Source of the DNA: Seriola aureovittata
Lineage: Eukaryota > Chordata > Actinopteri > Carangiformes > Carangidae
Direction: 5' to 3'
Assembly: GCF_021018895.1 (NCBI RefSeq)
Contig: NC_079386.1
Location: 18,266,052-18,330,051 of the forward strand
Length of the DNA: 64,000 nt
Numbering within the stretch: the first letter of the stretch is position 1; each line of letters begins with the position of its first letter. Under the pieces are notes generated by a model that saw nothing but the letters and a program-made list of their open reading frames with translations, did not search any database and was not told the DNA's origin. A program made the translations under genes and the position numbers. Below, in pieces: positions 23,700 through 38,600 of this stretch.

Positions 23700-26600
23700 A
23701 TATATTAAGGCAGAAAATGTTGTGAAAACATAATAGTAAGGAAAATAAGTCATATGATAATAAGGTGTAAGAAGTATAAGAAAACTAATAGTATAGTAAG
23801 GAAAGAACGACATAAGGCGTAAAATGTCATAGTATAGCAAGGCATAAAAAGTCATGGTATAGTTAGGCATGAAAAGTCATAGTATTGTAAGGCATAAAAG
23901 GTCATAATAATTCATAGTATAGTATGTCATAGTATTGTAAGGCATAAAAAGTCGTAGTATAGTGAGGCACAAAACGTCACAAAAAGTTAGTATAGTAAGG
24001 ATAAGTAGTCATAAAAAGACATTATATAGTAATGCATAAAAAGTCATAAAAAGTCATAGTATTGTAAGGCATAAAAAGTCATAAGAGAGTAAGTCATAAA
24101 ATATTAAAAAGGCTTGGTATAGAAAAAGCAAAAAAAGTCATAGTATAGTGAGGCATAGAAAATAATAATACAGTAAGTCATACAAATACATAACATAGTA
24201 TGACATAAAAAGTCATAGTATAGTAAGGCATGAAAAGTCATAAAAACTCATAGTATAGTAATGCATAAATAGTAAAAAAAAAGTCATAGTATAGCATGGC
24301 AAAAAAAGTCAAAAAAAAATCATCGTATAGCATGGCATAAAAAGTCATAGTATAGCATGGCAAAAAAAGTCAAAAAAAGTCATCGTATAGCATGGCATAA
24401 AAAGTCATAGTATAGCATGGCATAAAAAGTCATAAAAAAGTCAGTATAGCATGGCAAAAAAAGTCATAAAAAAGTAATAGTATAGTATGGCAAAAAACTG
24501 CAAGAAAATCATAATATAGTATTGCTAAAGAAGTCATAGTATAGTATGGCTAAAAAAGTCATAGTATAGTATGGCTAAAAAAGTTATAAAAAAAGTCATA
24601 GTATAGCATGGCATAAAATGTCATAAAAAAGTCATAGTATAGCATGGCAAAAAAAGTCATAAAAAAGTCATAGTATAGCATGGCAAAAAAAAAGTCATAG
24701 TATAGCATAGCAAAAAAAGTCATAGTATAGTAAGGCATAAAAACTCATGAAAAAGTCATAGTATAGTAAAACATAAAAAGTCATAGTATGGCATGGCAAA
24801 AAAAGTCATAGTATAGCATGGCAAAAAAAGTCATAAAAAAGTCATAGTATAGCATGGCATAAAAAAGTTATAGTATAGCATGGCAAAAAAGTCATAAAAA
24901 AGTTATAGTATAGTAAGGCATAAAAAGTCATTAAAAAAGTCATAGTATAACATTGCAAAAAAATGTCATAAAAAAGTCAGTGTAGTTAGGCATAAAAAGT
25001 CATGGTATAGTAAGGCATAAAAAGTCATGAAAAAGTCATAGTATAGCATGGCATAAAAAGTCATGAAAAAGTCATAGTATAGCAAGGCAAAAAAAGTCAT
25101 AAAAAAGTCATAGTATAGTAAAACATAAAAAGTCATAGTATGGCATAGCAAAAAAAGTCATAAAAAAGTCATAGTATAGCATGGCATAAAAAGTCATGAA
25201 AATATCATAGTATAGTAAGGCATAAAAAGTCATAGTATAGCATGACATAAAAAGTCATAAAACAGTCATATTATAGCATGGCAAAAAAAGTCATAGAATA
25301 GCATGGCAAAAAAAGTCATAAAAAAGTCATAGTATAGCATTGTAAAAAAAATCATAAAAAGGTCATAGTATAGCATGGCAAAAAAAGTTACAGTATAGCA
25401 TGGCAAAAAAAAATCACAGTATAGCAAGGCAAAAAAAATCATAGTATAGCATGGCAGAAAAAGTTATAAAAAAGTCATAGTATGTCATGGCATAAAAAGT
25501 CATTGTATAGTAAGGTATAAAAAGTCATAGTATAGCATGTCATAAAAAGTCGTAAAAAATTCAGTATAGCATGGCATAAAAAGTCATAAAAAAGTCATAG
25601 TATAACTTGGCATAAAAAGTCATAAAAAAGTCATAGTATAGCATGGCATAAAAAGTCATAAAAAAGTCATAGTATAGCATGGCATAAAAAGTCATAAAAA
25701 AGTCATAGTATAGCATGGCATAAAAAGTCATAGTATAGCATGGCATAAAAAGTCATAAAAAAGTCATAGTATAGCATGGCAAAAAAAGTCATAGTATAGC
25801 ATGGCATAAAAAGTCATAAAAAAGTCATAGTATAGCATGGCAAAAAAAGTCATAAAAAAGTCATAGTATAGCATGGCAAAAAAAGTCATAGTATAGCATG
25901 GCATAAAAAGTCATAAAAAAGTCACAGTATAGCATGGCAAAAAAAGTCATAGTATAGCATGGCAAAAAAAGTTATAGTATAGCATGGCAAAAAAAGTCAT
26001 AGTATAGCATGGAATAAAAAGTCATAAAAAAGTCATAGTATAGCATGGCATAAAAAGTCATAAAAAAGTCATAGTATAGCATGGCATAAAAAGTAATAAA
26101 AAAGTCATCGTACAGCATGGCATCAAAAGTCATAAAAAAGTCATAGTATAGCATGGCATAAAAAGTCATAAAAAAGTCATAGTATAGCATGGCAAAAAAA
26201 GTCATAAAAAAGTCATAGTATAGCATGGCATAAAAAGTCATAAAAAAGTCATAGTATAGCATGGCAAAAAAAGTCATAAAAAAGTCATAGTATAGCATGG
26301 CAAAAAAAGTCATAGTATAGCATGGCATAAAAAGTCATAAAAAAGTCATAGTATAGCATGGCAAAAAAAGTCATAGTATAGCATGGCAAAAAAAGTCATA
26401 GTATAGCATGGCATAAAAAGTCATAAAAAAGTCATAGTATAGCATGGCAAAAAAAGTCATAGTATTGCATGGCATAAAAAGTCATAAAAAAGTCATAGTA
26501 TAGCATGGCAAAAAAAGTCATGAAAAAGTCATAGTATAGTATGGCAAAAAAAAGTCATAGTATAGCATGGCATAAAAAGTCATAAAAAAGTCATAGTATA

Positions 26601-29600
26601 GCATGGCAAAAAAAGTCATGAAAAAGTCATAGTATAGCATGGCAAAAAAGTCATAAAAAAGTCATAGTATAGCATGGCAAAAACAGTCATAGTATAGCAT
26701 AGCATAAAAAGTCATAAAAAAGTCATAGTATAGCATGGCATAAAAAGTCATAAAAAAGTCATAGTATAGCATGGCATAAAAAGTCATAAAAAAGTCATAG
26801 TATAGCATGGCAAAAAAAGTCATAAAAAAGTCATAGTATAGCATGGCATAAAAAGTCATAAAAAAGTCATAATATAGCATGGCAAAAAAAGTCATAAAAA
26901 AGTCATAGTATAGCATGGCAAAAAAAGTCATAGTATAGCATGGCAAAAAAAGTCATAGTATAGCATGGCATAAAAAGTCATAAAAAAGTCATAGTATAGA
27001 ATGGCATAAAAAGTCATAGTATAGCATGGCATAAATAGTCATAGTATAGCATGGCATAAAAAGTCATAAAAAAGTCATAGTATAGCATGGCAAAAAAAGT
27101 CATAGTATAGCATGGCATAAAAAGTCATAAAAAAGTCATAGTATAGCATGGCAAAAAAAGTCATAGTATAGCATGGCAAAAAAAGTCATAGTATAGCATG
27201 GCATAAAAAGTCACAAAAAAGTCATAGTATAGAATGGCATAAAAAGTCATAGTATAGCATGGCATAAAAAGTCATAGTATAGCATGGCATAAAAAGTCAT
27301 AAAAAAGTCATAGTATAGCATGGCAAAAAAAGTCATAGTATAGCATGGCAAAAAAAGTCATAGTATAGCATGGCATAAAAAGTCATAAAAAAGTCATAGT
27401 ATAGCATGGCAAAAAAAGTCATAGTATAGCATGGCATAAAAAGTCATAAAAAAGTCATAGTATAGCATGGCATAAAAAGTCATAAAAAAGTCATAGTATA
27501 GCATGGCATAAAAAGTCATAAAAAAGTCATAGTATAGCATGGCAAAAAAAGTCATAGTATAGCATGGCAAAAAAAGTCTTAGTATAGCATGGCATAAAAA
27601 GTCATAAAAAAGTCATAGTATAGCATGGCATAAAAAGTCATAAAAAAGTCATAGTATAGCATGGCAAAAAAAGTCATAGTATAGCATGGCATAAAAAGTC
27701 ATAAAAAAGTCATAGTATAGCATGGCATAAAAAGTCAGAAAAAAGTCATAGTATAGCATGGCAAAAAAAGTCATAAAAAAGTCATAGTATAGCATGGCAA
27801 AAAAAGTCATAGTATAGCATGGCATAAAAAGTCACAAAAAAGTCATAGTATAGCATGGCATAAAAAGTCATAAAAAAGTCATAGTATAGCATGGCATAAA
27901 AAGTCATAAAAAAGTCATAGTATAGCATGGCAAAAAAAGTCATAGTATAGCATGGCAAAAAAAGTCATAGTATAGCATGGCAAAAAAAGTCATAGTATAG
28001 CATGGCAAAAAAAGTCATAGTATAGCATGGCATAAAAAGTCATAAAAAAGTCATAGTATAGCATGGCATAAAAAGTCATAAAAAAGTCATAGTATAGCAT
28101 GGCAAAAAAAGTCATAGTATAGCATGGCAAAAAAAGTCTTAGTATAGCATGGCATAAAAAGTCATAAAAAAGTCATAGTATAGCATGGCAAAAAAAGTCA
28201 TAAAAAAGTCATAGTATAGCATGGCAAAAAAAGTCATAGTATAGCATGGCATGAAAAGTCATACAAAAGTCATAGTATAGCATGGCAAAAAAAGTCATAG
28301 TATAGCATGGCAAAAAAAGTCATAGTATAGCATGGCAAAAAAAGTCATAGTATAGCATGGCATGAAAAGTCATACAAAAGTCATAGTATAGCATGGCAAA
28401 AAAAGTCATAGTATAGCATGGCAAAAAAAGTCATAGTATAGCATGGCAATAAAAAGTCATAAAAAAGTCATAGTATAGCATGGCAAAAAAAGTCATAAAA
28501 AAGTCATAGTATAGCATGGCAAAAAAAGTCATAGTATAGCATGGCATAAAAAGTCATAAAAAAGTCATAGTATAGCATGGCAAAAAAAGTCATAAAAAAG
28601 TCATAGTATAGCATGGCATAAAAAGTCATAAAAAAGTCATAGTATAGCATGGCAAAAAAGTCATAAAAAAGTCATAGTATAGCATGGCATAAAAAGTCAT
28701 AGTATAGCATGGCATAAAAAGTCATAAAAAAGTCATAGTATAGCATGGCAAAAAAAGTCATAAAAAAGTCATAGTATAGCATGGCAAAAAAAGTCATAGT
28801 ATAGCATGGCATGAAAAGTCATAAAAAAGTCATAGTATAGCATGGCAAAAAAAGTCATAGTATAGCATGGTATAAAAAGTCATAAAAAAGTCATAGTATA
28901 GCATGGCAAAAAAAGTCATAGTATAGCATGGCATAAAAAGTCATAAAAAAGTCATAGTATAGCATGGCAAAAAAAGTCATGAAAAAGTCATAGTATAGTA
29001 TGGCAAAAAAAAGTCATAGTATAGCATGGCATAAAAAGTCATAAAAAAGTCATAGTATAGCATGGCAAAAAAAGTCATAGTATAGCATGGCATAAAAAGT
29101 CATAAAAAAGTCATAGTATAGCATGGCATAAAAAGTCAGAAAAAAGTCATAGTATAGCATGGCAAAAAAAGTCATAAAAAAGTCATAGTATAGCATGGCA
29201 AAAAAAGTCATAGTATAGCATGGCATAAAAAGTCACAAAAAAGTCATAGTATAGCATGGCATAAAAAGTCAGAAAAAAGTCATAGTATAGCATGGCATAA
29301 AAAGTCATAAAAAAGTCATAGTATAGCGTGGCAAAAAAAGTCATAGTATAGCATGGCAAAAAAAGTCATAGTATAGCATGGCAAAAGAAGTCATAGTATA
29401 GCATGGCAAAAAAAGTCATAGTATAGCATGGCATAAAAAGTCATAAAAAAGTCATAGTATAGCATGGCATAAAAAGTCATAAAAAAGTCATAGTATAGCG
29501 TGGCAAAAAAAGTCATAGTATAGCATGGCAAAAAAAGTCATAGTATAGCATGGCATAAAAAGTCATAAAAAAGTCATAGTATAGCATGGCAAAAAAAGTC

Positions 29601-32600
29601 ATAAAAAAGTCATAGTATAGCATGGCAAAAAAAGTCATAGTATAGCATGGCATAAAAAGTCATAAAAAAGTCATAGTATAGCATGGCAAAAAAAGTCATA
29701 GTATAGCATGGCATAAAAAGTCATAAAAAAGTCATAGTATAGCATGGCATAAAAAGTCATAAAAAAGTCATAGTATAGCATGGCATAAAAAGTCATAAAA
29801 AAGTCATAGTATAGCGTGGCAAAAAAAGTCATAGTATAGCATGGCAAAAAAAGTCATAGTATAGCATGGCAAAAAAAGTCATAGTATAGCATGGCAAAAA
29901 AAGTCATAGTATAGCATGGCATAAAAAGTCATAAAAAAGTCATAGTATAGCATGGCAAAAAAAGTCATAGTATAGCATGGCATAAAAAGTCATAAAAAAG
30001 TCATAGTATAGCATGGCATAAAAAGTCATAAAAAAGTCATAGTATAGCATGGCATAAAAAGTCATAAAAAAGTCATAGTATAGCATGGCAAAAAAAGTCA
30101 TAGTATAGCATGGCATAAAAAGTCATAGTATAGCATGGCATAAAAAGTCAGAAAAAAGTCATAGTATAGCATGGCATAAAAAGTCATAAAAAAGTCATAG
30201 TATAGCATGGCATAAAAAGTCATAAAAAAGTCATAGTATAGCATGGCATAAAAAGTCATAAAAAAGTCATAGTATAGCGTGGCAAAAAAAGTCATAGTAT
30301 AGCATGGCAAAAAAAGTCATAGTATAGCATGGCATAAAAAGTCATAGTATAGCATGGCATAAAAAGTCATAAAAAAGTCATAGTATAGCATGGCAAAAAA
30401 AGTCATAGTATAGCATGGCATAAAAAGTCATAAAAAAGTCATAGTATAGCATGGCATAAAAAGTCATAAAAAAGTCATAGTATAGCATGGCAAAAAAAGT
30501 CATAGTATAGCATGGCATAAAAAGTCATAAAAAAGTCATAGTATAGCATGGCATAAAAAGTCATAGTATAGCATGCATAAAAAGTCAAAAAAAGTCATAG
30601 TATAGCATGGCAAAAAAAGTCATAGTATAGCATGGCATAAAAAGTCATAAAAAAGTCATAGTATAGCATGGCAAAAAAAGTCATAGTATAGCATGGCATA
30701 AAAAGTCACAAAAAAGTCATAGTATAGCATGGCAAAAAAAGTCATAGTATAGCATGGCATAAAAAGTCATAAAAAAGTCATAGTATAGCATGGCATAAAA
30801 AGTCATAAAAAAGTCATAGTATAGCATGGCAAAAAAAGTCATAGTATAGCATGGCATAAAAAGTCATAAAAAAGTCATAGTATAGCATGGCAAAAAAAGT
30901 CATAGTATAGCATGGCATAAAAAGTCACAAAAAAGTCATAGTATAGCATGGCAAAAAAAAGTCATAGTATAGCATGGCATAAAAAGTCATAAAAAAGTCA
31001 TAGTATAGCATGGCATAAAAAGTCATAAAAAAGTCATAGTATAGCATGGCATAAAAAGTCATAGTATAGCATGGCATAAAAAGTCATAAAGTCATAGTAT
31101 AGCATGGCAAAAAAAGTCATAGTATAGCATGGCATAAAAAGTCATAAAAAAGTCATAGTATAGCATGGCATAAAAAGTCATAAATAGTCATAGTATAGCA
31201 TGGCAAAAAAAGTCATGAAAAAGTCATAGTATAGTATGGCAAAAAAAGTCATAAATAGTCATAGTATAGCATGGCAAAAAAAGTCATAAAAAAGTCATAG
31301 TATAGCATGGCAAAAAAAGTCATAGTATAGCATGGCAAAAAAAGTCATAGTATAGCATGGCAAAAAAAGTCATAGTATAGCATGGCATAAAAAGTCATAA
31401 AAAAGTCATAGTATAGCATGGCATAAAAAGTCATAAAAAAGTCATAGTATAGCATGGCAAAAAAAGTCATAGTATAGCATGGCAAAAAAAGTCATAGTAT
31501 AGCATGGCATAAAAAGTCATAAAAAAGTCATAGTATAGCATGGCATAAAAAGTCATAAAAAAGTCATAGTATAGCATGGCATAAAAAGTCATAAAAAAGT
31601 CATAGTATAGCATGGCATAAAAAGTCATAAAAAAGTCATAGTATAGCATGGCATAAAAAGTCATAAAAAAGTCATAGTATAGCATGGCATAAAAAGTCAT
31701 AAAAAAGTCATAGTATAGCATGGCAAAAAAAGTCATAGTATAGCATGGCAAAAAAAGTCATAGTATAGCATGGCATAAAAAGTCACAAAAAAGTCATAGT
31801 ATAGAATGGCATAAAAAGTCATAGTATAGCATGGCATAAAAAGTCATAGTATAGCATGGCATAAAAAGTCATAAAAAAGTCATAGTATAGCATGGCAAAA
31901 AAAGTCATAGTATAGCATGGCATAAAAAGTCATAAAAAAGTCATAGTATAGCATGGCATAAAAAGTCACAAAAAAGTCATAGTATAGCATGGCAAAAAAA
32001 GTCATAGTATAGCATGGCATAAAAAGTCATAAAAAAGTCATAGTATAGCATGGCATAAAAAGTCATAAAAAAGTCATAGTATAGCATGGCATAAAAAGTC
32101 ATAGTATAGCATGGCATAAAAAGTCATAAAAAAGTCATAGTATAGCATGGCAAAAAAAGTCATAGTATAGCATGGCATAAAAAGTCATAAAAAAGTCATA
32201 GTATAGCATGGCAAAAAAAGTCATAGTATAGCATGGCATAAAAAGTCATAAAAAAGTCATAGTATAGCATGGCATAAAAAGTCATAAAAAAGTCATAGTA
32301 TAGCATGGCAAAAAAAGTCATGAAAAAGTCATAGTATAGTATGGCAAAAAAAGTCATAGTATAGCATGGCATAAAAAGTCATAAAAAAGTCATAGTATAG
32401 CATGGCAAAAAAAGTCATAGTATAGCATGGCAAAAAAAGTCATAGTATAGCATGGCATAAAAAGTCATAAAAAAGTCATAGTATAGCATGGCATAAAAAG
32501 TCATAAAAAAGTCATAGTATAGCATGGCAAAAAAAGTCATAGTATAGCATGGCAAAAAAAGTCATAGTATAGCATGGCATAAAAAGTCATAAAAAAGTCA

Positions 32601-35600
32601 TAGTATAGCATGGCATAAAAAGTCATAAAAAAGTCATAGTATAGCATGGCATAAAAAGTCATAAAAAAGTCATAGTATAGCATGGCATAAAAAGTCATAA
32701 AAAAGTCATAGTATAGCATGGCAAAAAAAGTCATAGTATAGCATGGCAAAAAAAGTCATAGTATAGCATGGCATAAAAAGTCATAGTATAGCATGGCATA
32801 AAAAGTCATAAAAAAGTCATAGTATAGCATGGCATAAAAAGTCATAAAAAAGTCATAGTATAGCATGGCAAAAAAAGTCATAGTATAGCATGGCAAAAAA
32901 AGTCATAGTATAGCATGGCATAAAAAGTCATAGTGTAGCATGGCATAGAAAGTCATAAAAAAGTCATAGTATAGCATGGCAAAAAAAGTCATAGTATAGC
33001 ATGGCATAAAAAGTCATAAAAAAGTCATAGTATAGCATGGCAAAAAAAGTCATAGTATAGCATGGCATAAAAAGTCATAAAAAAGTCATAGTATAGCATG
33101 GCAAAAAAAGTCATAGTATAGCATGGCATAAAAAGTCACAAAAAAGTCATAGTATAGCATGGCAAAAAAAGTCATAGTATAGCATGGCATAAAAAGTCAT
33201 AAAAAAGTCATAGTATAGCATGGCATAAAAAGTCATAAAAAAGTCATAGTATAGCATGGCATAAAAAGTCATAGTATAGCATGGCATAAAAAGTCAAAAA
33301 AAGTCATAGTATAGCATGGCAAAAAAAGTCATAGTATAGCATGGCATAAAAAGTCATAAAAAAGTCATAGTATAGCATGGCATAAAAAGTCATAAAAAAG
33401 TCATAGTATAGCATGGCAAAAAAAGTCATGAAAAAGTCATAGTATAGCATGGCAAAAAAAGTCATAGTATAGCATGGCATAAAAAGTCATAAAAAAGTCA
33501 TAGTATAGCATGGCAAAAAAAGTCATAGTATAGCATGGCAAAAAAAGTCATAGTATAGCATGGCATAAAAAGTCAAAAAAAGTCATAGTATAGCATGGCA
33601 TAAAAAGTCATAAAAAAGTCATAAAAAGTCATAGTATAGCATGGCAAAAAAAGTCATAGTATAGCATGGCAAAAAAAGTCATAGTATAGCATGGCATAAA
33701 AAGTCATAAAAAAGTCATAGTATAGCATGGCATAAAAAGTCATAAAAAAGTCATAGTATAGCATGGCATAAAAAGTCATAAAAAAGTCATAGTATAGCAT
33801 GGCATAAAAAGTCATAAAAAAGTCATAGTATAGCATGGCATAAAAAGTCATAAAAAAGTCATAGTATAGCATGGCAAAAAAAGTCATAGTATAGCATGGC
33901 AAAAAAAGTCATAGTATAGCATGGCATAAAAAGTCACAAAAAAGTCATAGTATAGAATGGCATAAAAAGTCATAGTATAGCATGGCATAAATAGTCATAG
34001 TATAGCATGGCATAAAAAGTCATAAAAAAGTCATAGTATAGCATGGCAAAAAAAGTCATAGTATAGCATGGCATAAAAAGTCATAAAAAAGTCATAGTAT
34101 AGCATGGCATAAAAAGTCACAAAAAAGTCATAGTATAGCATGGCAAAAAAAGTCATAGTATAGCATGGCATAAAAAGTCATAAAAAAGTCATAGTATAGC
34201 ATGGCATAAAAAGTCATAAAAAAGTCATAGTATAGCATGGCATAAAAAGTCATAGTATAGCATGGCATAAAAAGTCATAAAAAAGTCATAGTATAGCATG
34301 GCAAAAAAAGTCATAGTATAGCATGGCATAAAAAGTCATAAAAAAGTCATAGTATAGCATGGCAAAAAAAGTCATAGTATAGCATGGCATAAAAAGTCAT
34401 AAAAAAGTCATAGTATAGCATGGCATAAAAAGTCATAAAAAAGTCATAGTATAGCATGGCAAAAAAAGTCATGAAAAAGTCATAGTATAGTATGGCAAAA
34501 AAAGTCATAGTATAGCATGGCATAAAAAGTCATAAAAAAGTCATAGTATAGCATGGCAAAAAAAGTCATAGTATAGCATGGCAAAAAAAGTCATAGTATA
34601 GCATGGCATAAAAAGTCATAAAAAAGTCATAGTATAGCATGGCATAAAAAGTCATAAAAAAGTCATAGTATAGCATGGCAAAAAAAGTCATAGTATAGCA
34701 TGGCAAAAAAAGTCATAGTATAGCATGGCATAAAAAGTCATAAAAAAGTCATAGTATAGCATGGCATAAAAAGTCATAAAAAAGTCATAGTATAGCATGG
34801 CATAAAAAGTCATAAAAAAGTCATAGTATAGCATGGCATAAAAAGTCATAAAAAAGTCATAGTATAGCATGGCAAAAAAAGTCATAGTATAGCATGGCAA
34901 AAAAAGTCATAGTATAGCATGGCATAAAAAGTCATAGTATAGCATGGCATAAAAAGTCATAAAAAAGTCATAGTATAGCATGGCATAAAAAGTCATAAAA
35001 AAGTCATAGTATAGCATGGCAAAAAAAGTCATAGTATAGCATGGCAAAAAAAGTCATAGTATAGCATGGCATAAAAAGTCATAGTGTAGCATGGCATAAA
35101 AAGTCATAAAAAAGTCATAGTATAGCATGGCAAAAAAAGTCATAGTATAGCATGGCATAAAAAGTCATAAAAAAGTCATAGTATAGCATGGCAAAAAAAG
35201 TCATAGTATAGCATGGCATAAAAAGTCATAAAAAAGTCATAGTATAGTATGGCAAAAAAAGTCATAGTATAGCATGGCATAAAAAGTCACAAAAAAGTCA
35301 TAGTATAGCATGGCAAAAAAAGTCATAGTATAGCATGGCATAAAAAGTCATAAAAAAGTCATAGTATAGCATGGCATAAAAAGTCATAAAAAAGTCATAA
35401 AAAAGTCATAGTATAGCATGGCATAAAAAGTCATAGTATAGCATGGCATAAAAAGTCATAAAAAAGTCATAGTATAGCATGGCAAAAAAAGTCATAGTAT
35501 AGCATGGCATAAAAAGTCATAAAAAAGTCATAGTATAGCATGGCATAAAAAGTCATAAAAAAGTCATAGTATAGCATGGCAAAAAAAGTCATGAAAAAGT

Positions 35601-38600
35601 CATAGTATAGTATGGCAAAAAAAGTCATAGTATAGCATGGCATAAAAAGTCATAAAAAAGTCATAGTATAGCATGGCAAAAAAAGTCATAGTATAGCATG
35701 GCAAAAAAAGTCATAGTAAGCATGGCATAAAAAGTCATAAAAAAGTCATAGTATAGCATGGCATAAAAAGTCATAAAAAAGTCATAGTATAGCATGGCAA
35801 AAAAAGTCATAGTATAGCATGGCAAAAAAAGTCATAGTATAGCATGGCATAAAAAGTCATAAAAAAGTCATAGTATAGCATGGCATAAAAAGTCAAAAAA
35901 AGTCATAGTATAGCATGGCATAAAAAGTCATAAAAAAGTCATAGTATAGCATGGCATAAAAAGTCATTAAAAAGTCATAGTATAGCATGGCATAAAAAGT
36001 CATAAAAAAGTCATAGTATAGCATGGCAAAAAAAGTCATAGTATAGCATGGCAAAAAAAGTCATAGTATAGCATGCATAAAAAGTCAAAAAAAGTCATAG
36101 TATAGAATGGCATAAAAAGTCATAGTATAGCATGGCATAAAAAGTCATAGTATAGCATGGCATAAAAAGTCATAAAAAAGTCATAGTATAGCATGGCAAA
36201 AAAAGTCATAGTATAGCATGGCATAAAAAGTCATAAAAAAGTCATAGTATAGCATGGCATAAAAAGTCATAAAAAAGTCATAGTATAGCATGGCAAAAAA
36301 AAGTCATAGTATAGCATGGCATAAAAAGTCACAAAAAAGTCATAGTATAGCATGGCATAAAAAGTCATAAAAAAGTCATAGTATAGCATGGCATAAAAAG
36401 TCATAAAAAAGTCATAGTATAGCATGGCAAAAAAAGTCATAGTATAGCATGGCAAAAAAAGTCATAGTATAGCATGGCATAAAAAGTCATAAAAAAGTCA
36501 TAGTATAGCATGGCATAAAAAGTCATAAAAAAGTCATAGTATAGCATGGCAAAAAAAGTCATAGTATAGCATGGCATAAAAAGTCATAAAAAAGTCATAG
36601 TATAGCATGGCATAAAAAGTCATAAAAAAGTCATAGTATAGCATGGCAAAAAAAGTCATAGTATAGCATGGCAAAAAAAGTCATAGTATAGCATGGCATA
36701 AAAAGGCAAAAAAAAGTCATAGTATAGCATGGCAAAAAAAGTCATAGTATAGCATGGCAAAAAAAGTCATAGTATAGCATGGCAAAAAAAGTCATAGTAT
36801 AGCATGGCATAAAAAGTCATAAAAAAGTCATAGTATAGCATGGCAAAAAAAGTCATAGTATAGCATGGCAAAAAAAGTCATAGTATAGCATGGCATAAAT
36901 AGTCATAAAAAAGTCATAGTGTAGCATGGCATAAAAAGTCATAAAAATGTCATAGTATAGCATGGCATAAAAAGTCATAGTATAGCATGGCATAAAAAGT
37001 CACAAAAAAGTCATAGTATAGCATGGCAAAAAAAGTCATAGTATAGCATGGCAAAAAAAGTCATAGTATAGCATGGCAAAAAAAGTCATAAAAAAGTCAT
37101 AGTATAGCATGGCATAAAAAATCATAAAAAAGTCATAGTATAGCATGGCATAAAAAGTCATAAAAAAGTCATAGTATAGCATGGCAAAAAAAGTCATAGT
37201 ATAGCATGGCATAAAAAGTCATAAAAAAGTCATAGTATAGCATGGCATAAAAAGTCATAAAAAAGTCATAGTATAGCATGGCATAAAAAGTCATAAAAAA
37301 GTCATAGTATAGCATGGCAAAAAAAGTCATAGTATAGCATGGCAAAAAAAGTCATAGTATAGCATGGCATAAAAAGTCATAAAAAAGTCATAGTATAGCA
37401 TGGCAAAAAAAGTCATAGTATAGCATGGCATAAAAAGTCATAAAAAAGTCATAGTATATAGCATGGCAAAAAAAGTCATAAAAAAGTCATAAAAAGTCAT
37501 AAAAAAGTCATTAAAAAGTCATAGTATAGCATGGCAAAAAAAGTCATAGTATAGCATGGCATAAAAAGTCATAAAAAAGTCATAGTATAGCATGGCAAAA
37601 AAAGTCATAAAAAAGTCATAGTATAGCATGGCAAAAAAAGTCATAAAAAAGTCATAGTATAGCATGGCAAAAAAAAGTCATAGTATAGCATGGCATAAAA
37701 AGTCATAAAAAAGTCATAGTATAGCATGGCATAAAAAGTCATAAAAAAGTCATAGTATAGCATGGCATAAAAAGTCATAGTATAGCATGGCATAAAAAGT
37801 CATAGTATAGCATGGCATAAAAAGTCATAAAAAAGTCATAGTATAGCATGGCATAAAAAGTCATAAAAAAGTCATAGTATAGCATGGCATAAAAAGTCAT
37901 AAAAAAGTCATAGTATAGCATGGCAAAAAAAGTCATAGTATAGCATGGCAAAAAAAAGTCATAGTATAGCATGGCATAAAAAGTCATAAAAAAGTCATAG
38001 TATAGCATGGCAAAAAAAGTCATAAAAAAGTCATAGTATAGCATGGCATAAAAAGTCATAGTATAGCATGGCAAAAAAAAGTCATAAAAAAGTCATAGTA
38101 TAGCATGGCATAAAAAGTCATAGTATAGCATGGCATAAAAAGTCATAAAAAAGTCATAGTATAGCATGGCAAAAAAAGTCATAGTATAGCATGGCATAAA
38201 AAGTCATAGTATAGCATGGCATAAAAAGTCATAAAAAAGTCATAGTATAGCATGGCATAAAAAGTCATAAAAAAGTCATAGTATAGCATGGCATAAAAAG
38301 TCATAAAAAAGTCATAGTATAGCATGGCATAAAAAGTCATAAAAAAGTCATAGTATAGCATGGCAAAAAAAGTCATAGTATAGCATGGCAAAAAAAGTCA
38401 TAGTATAGCATGGCATAAAAAGTCACAAAAAAGTCATAGTATAGAATGGCATAAAAAGTCATAGTATAGCATGGCAAAAAAAAGTCATAGTATAGCATGG
38501 CATAAAAAGTCATAAAAAAGTCATAGTATAGCATGGCATAAAAAGTCATAAAAAAGTCATAGTATAGCATGGCAAAAAAAGTCATAGTATAGCATGGCAT

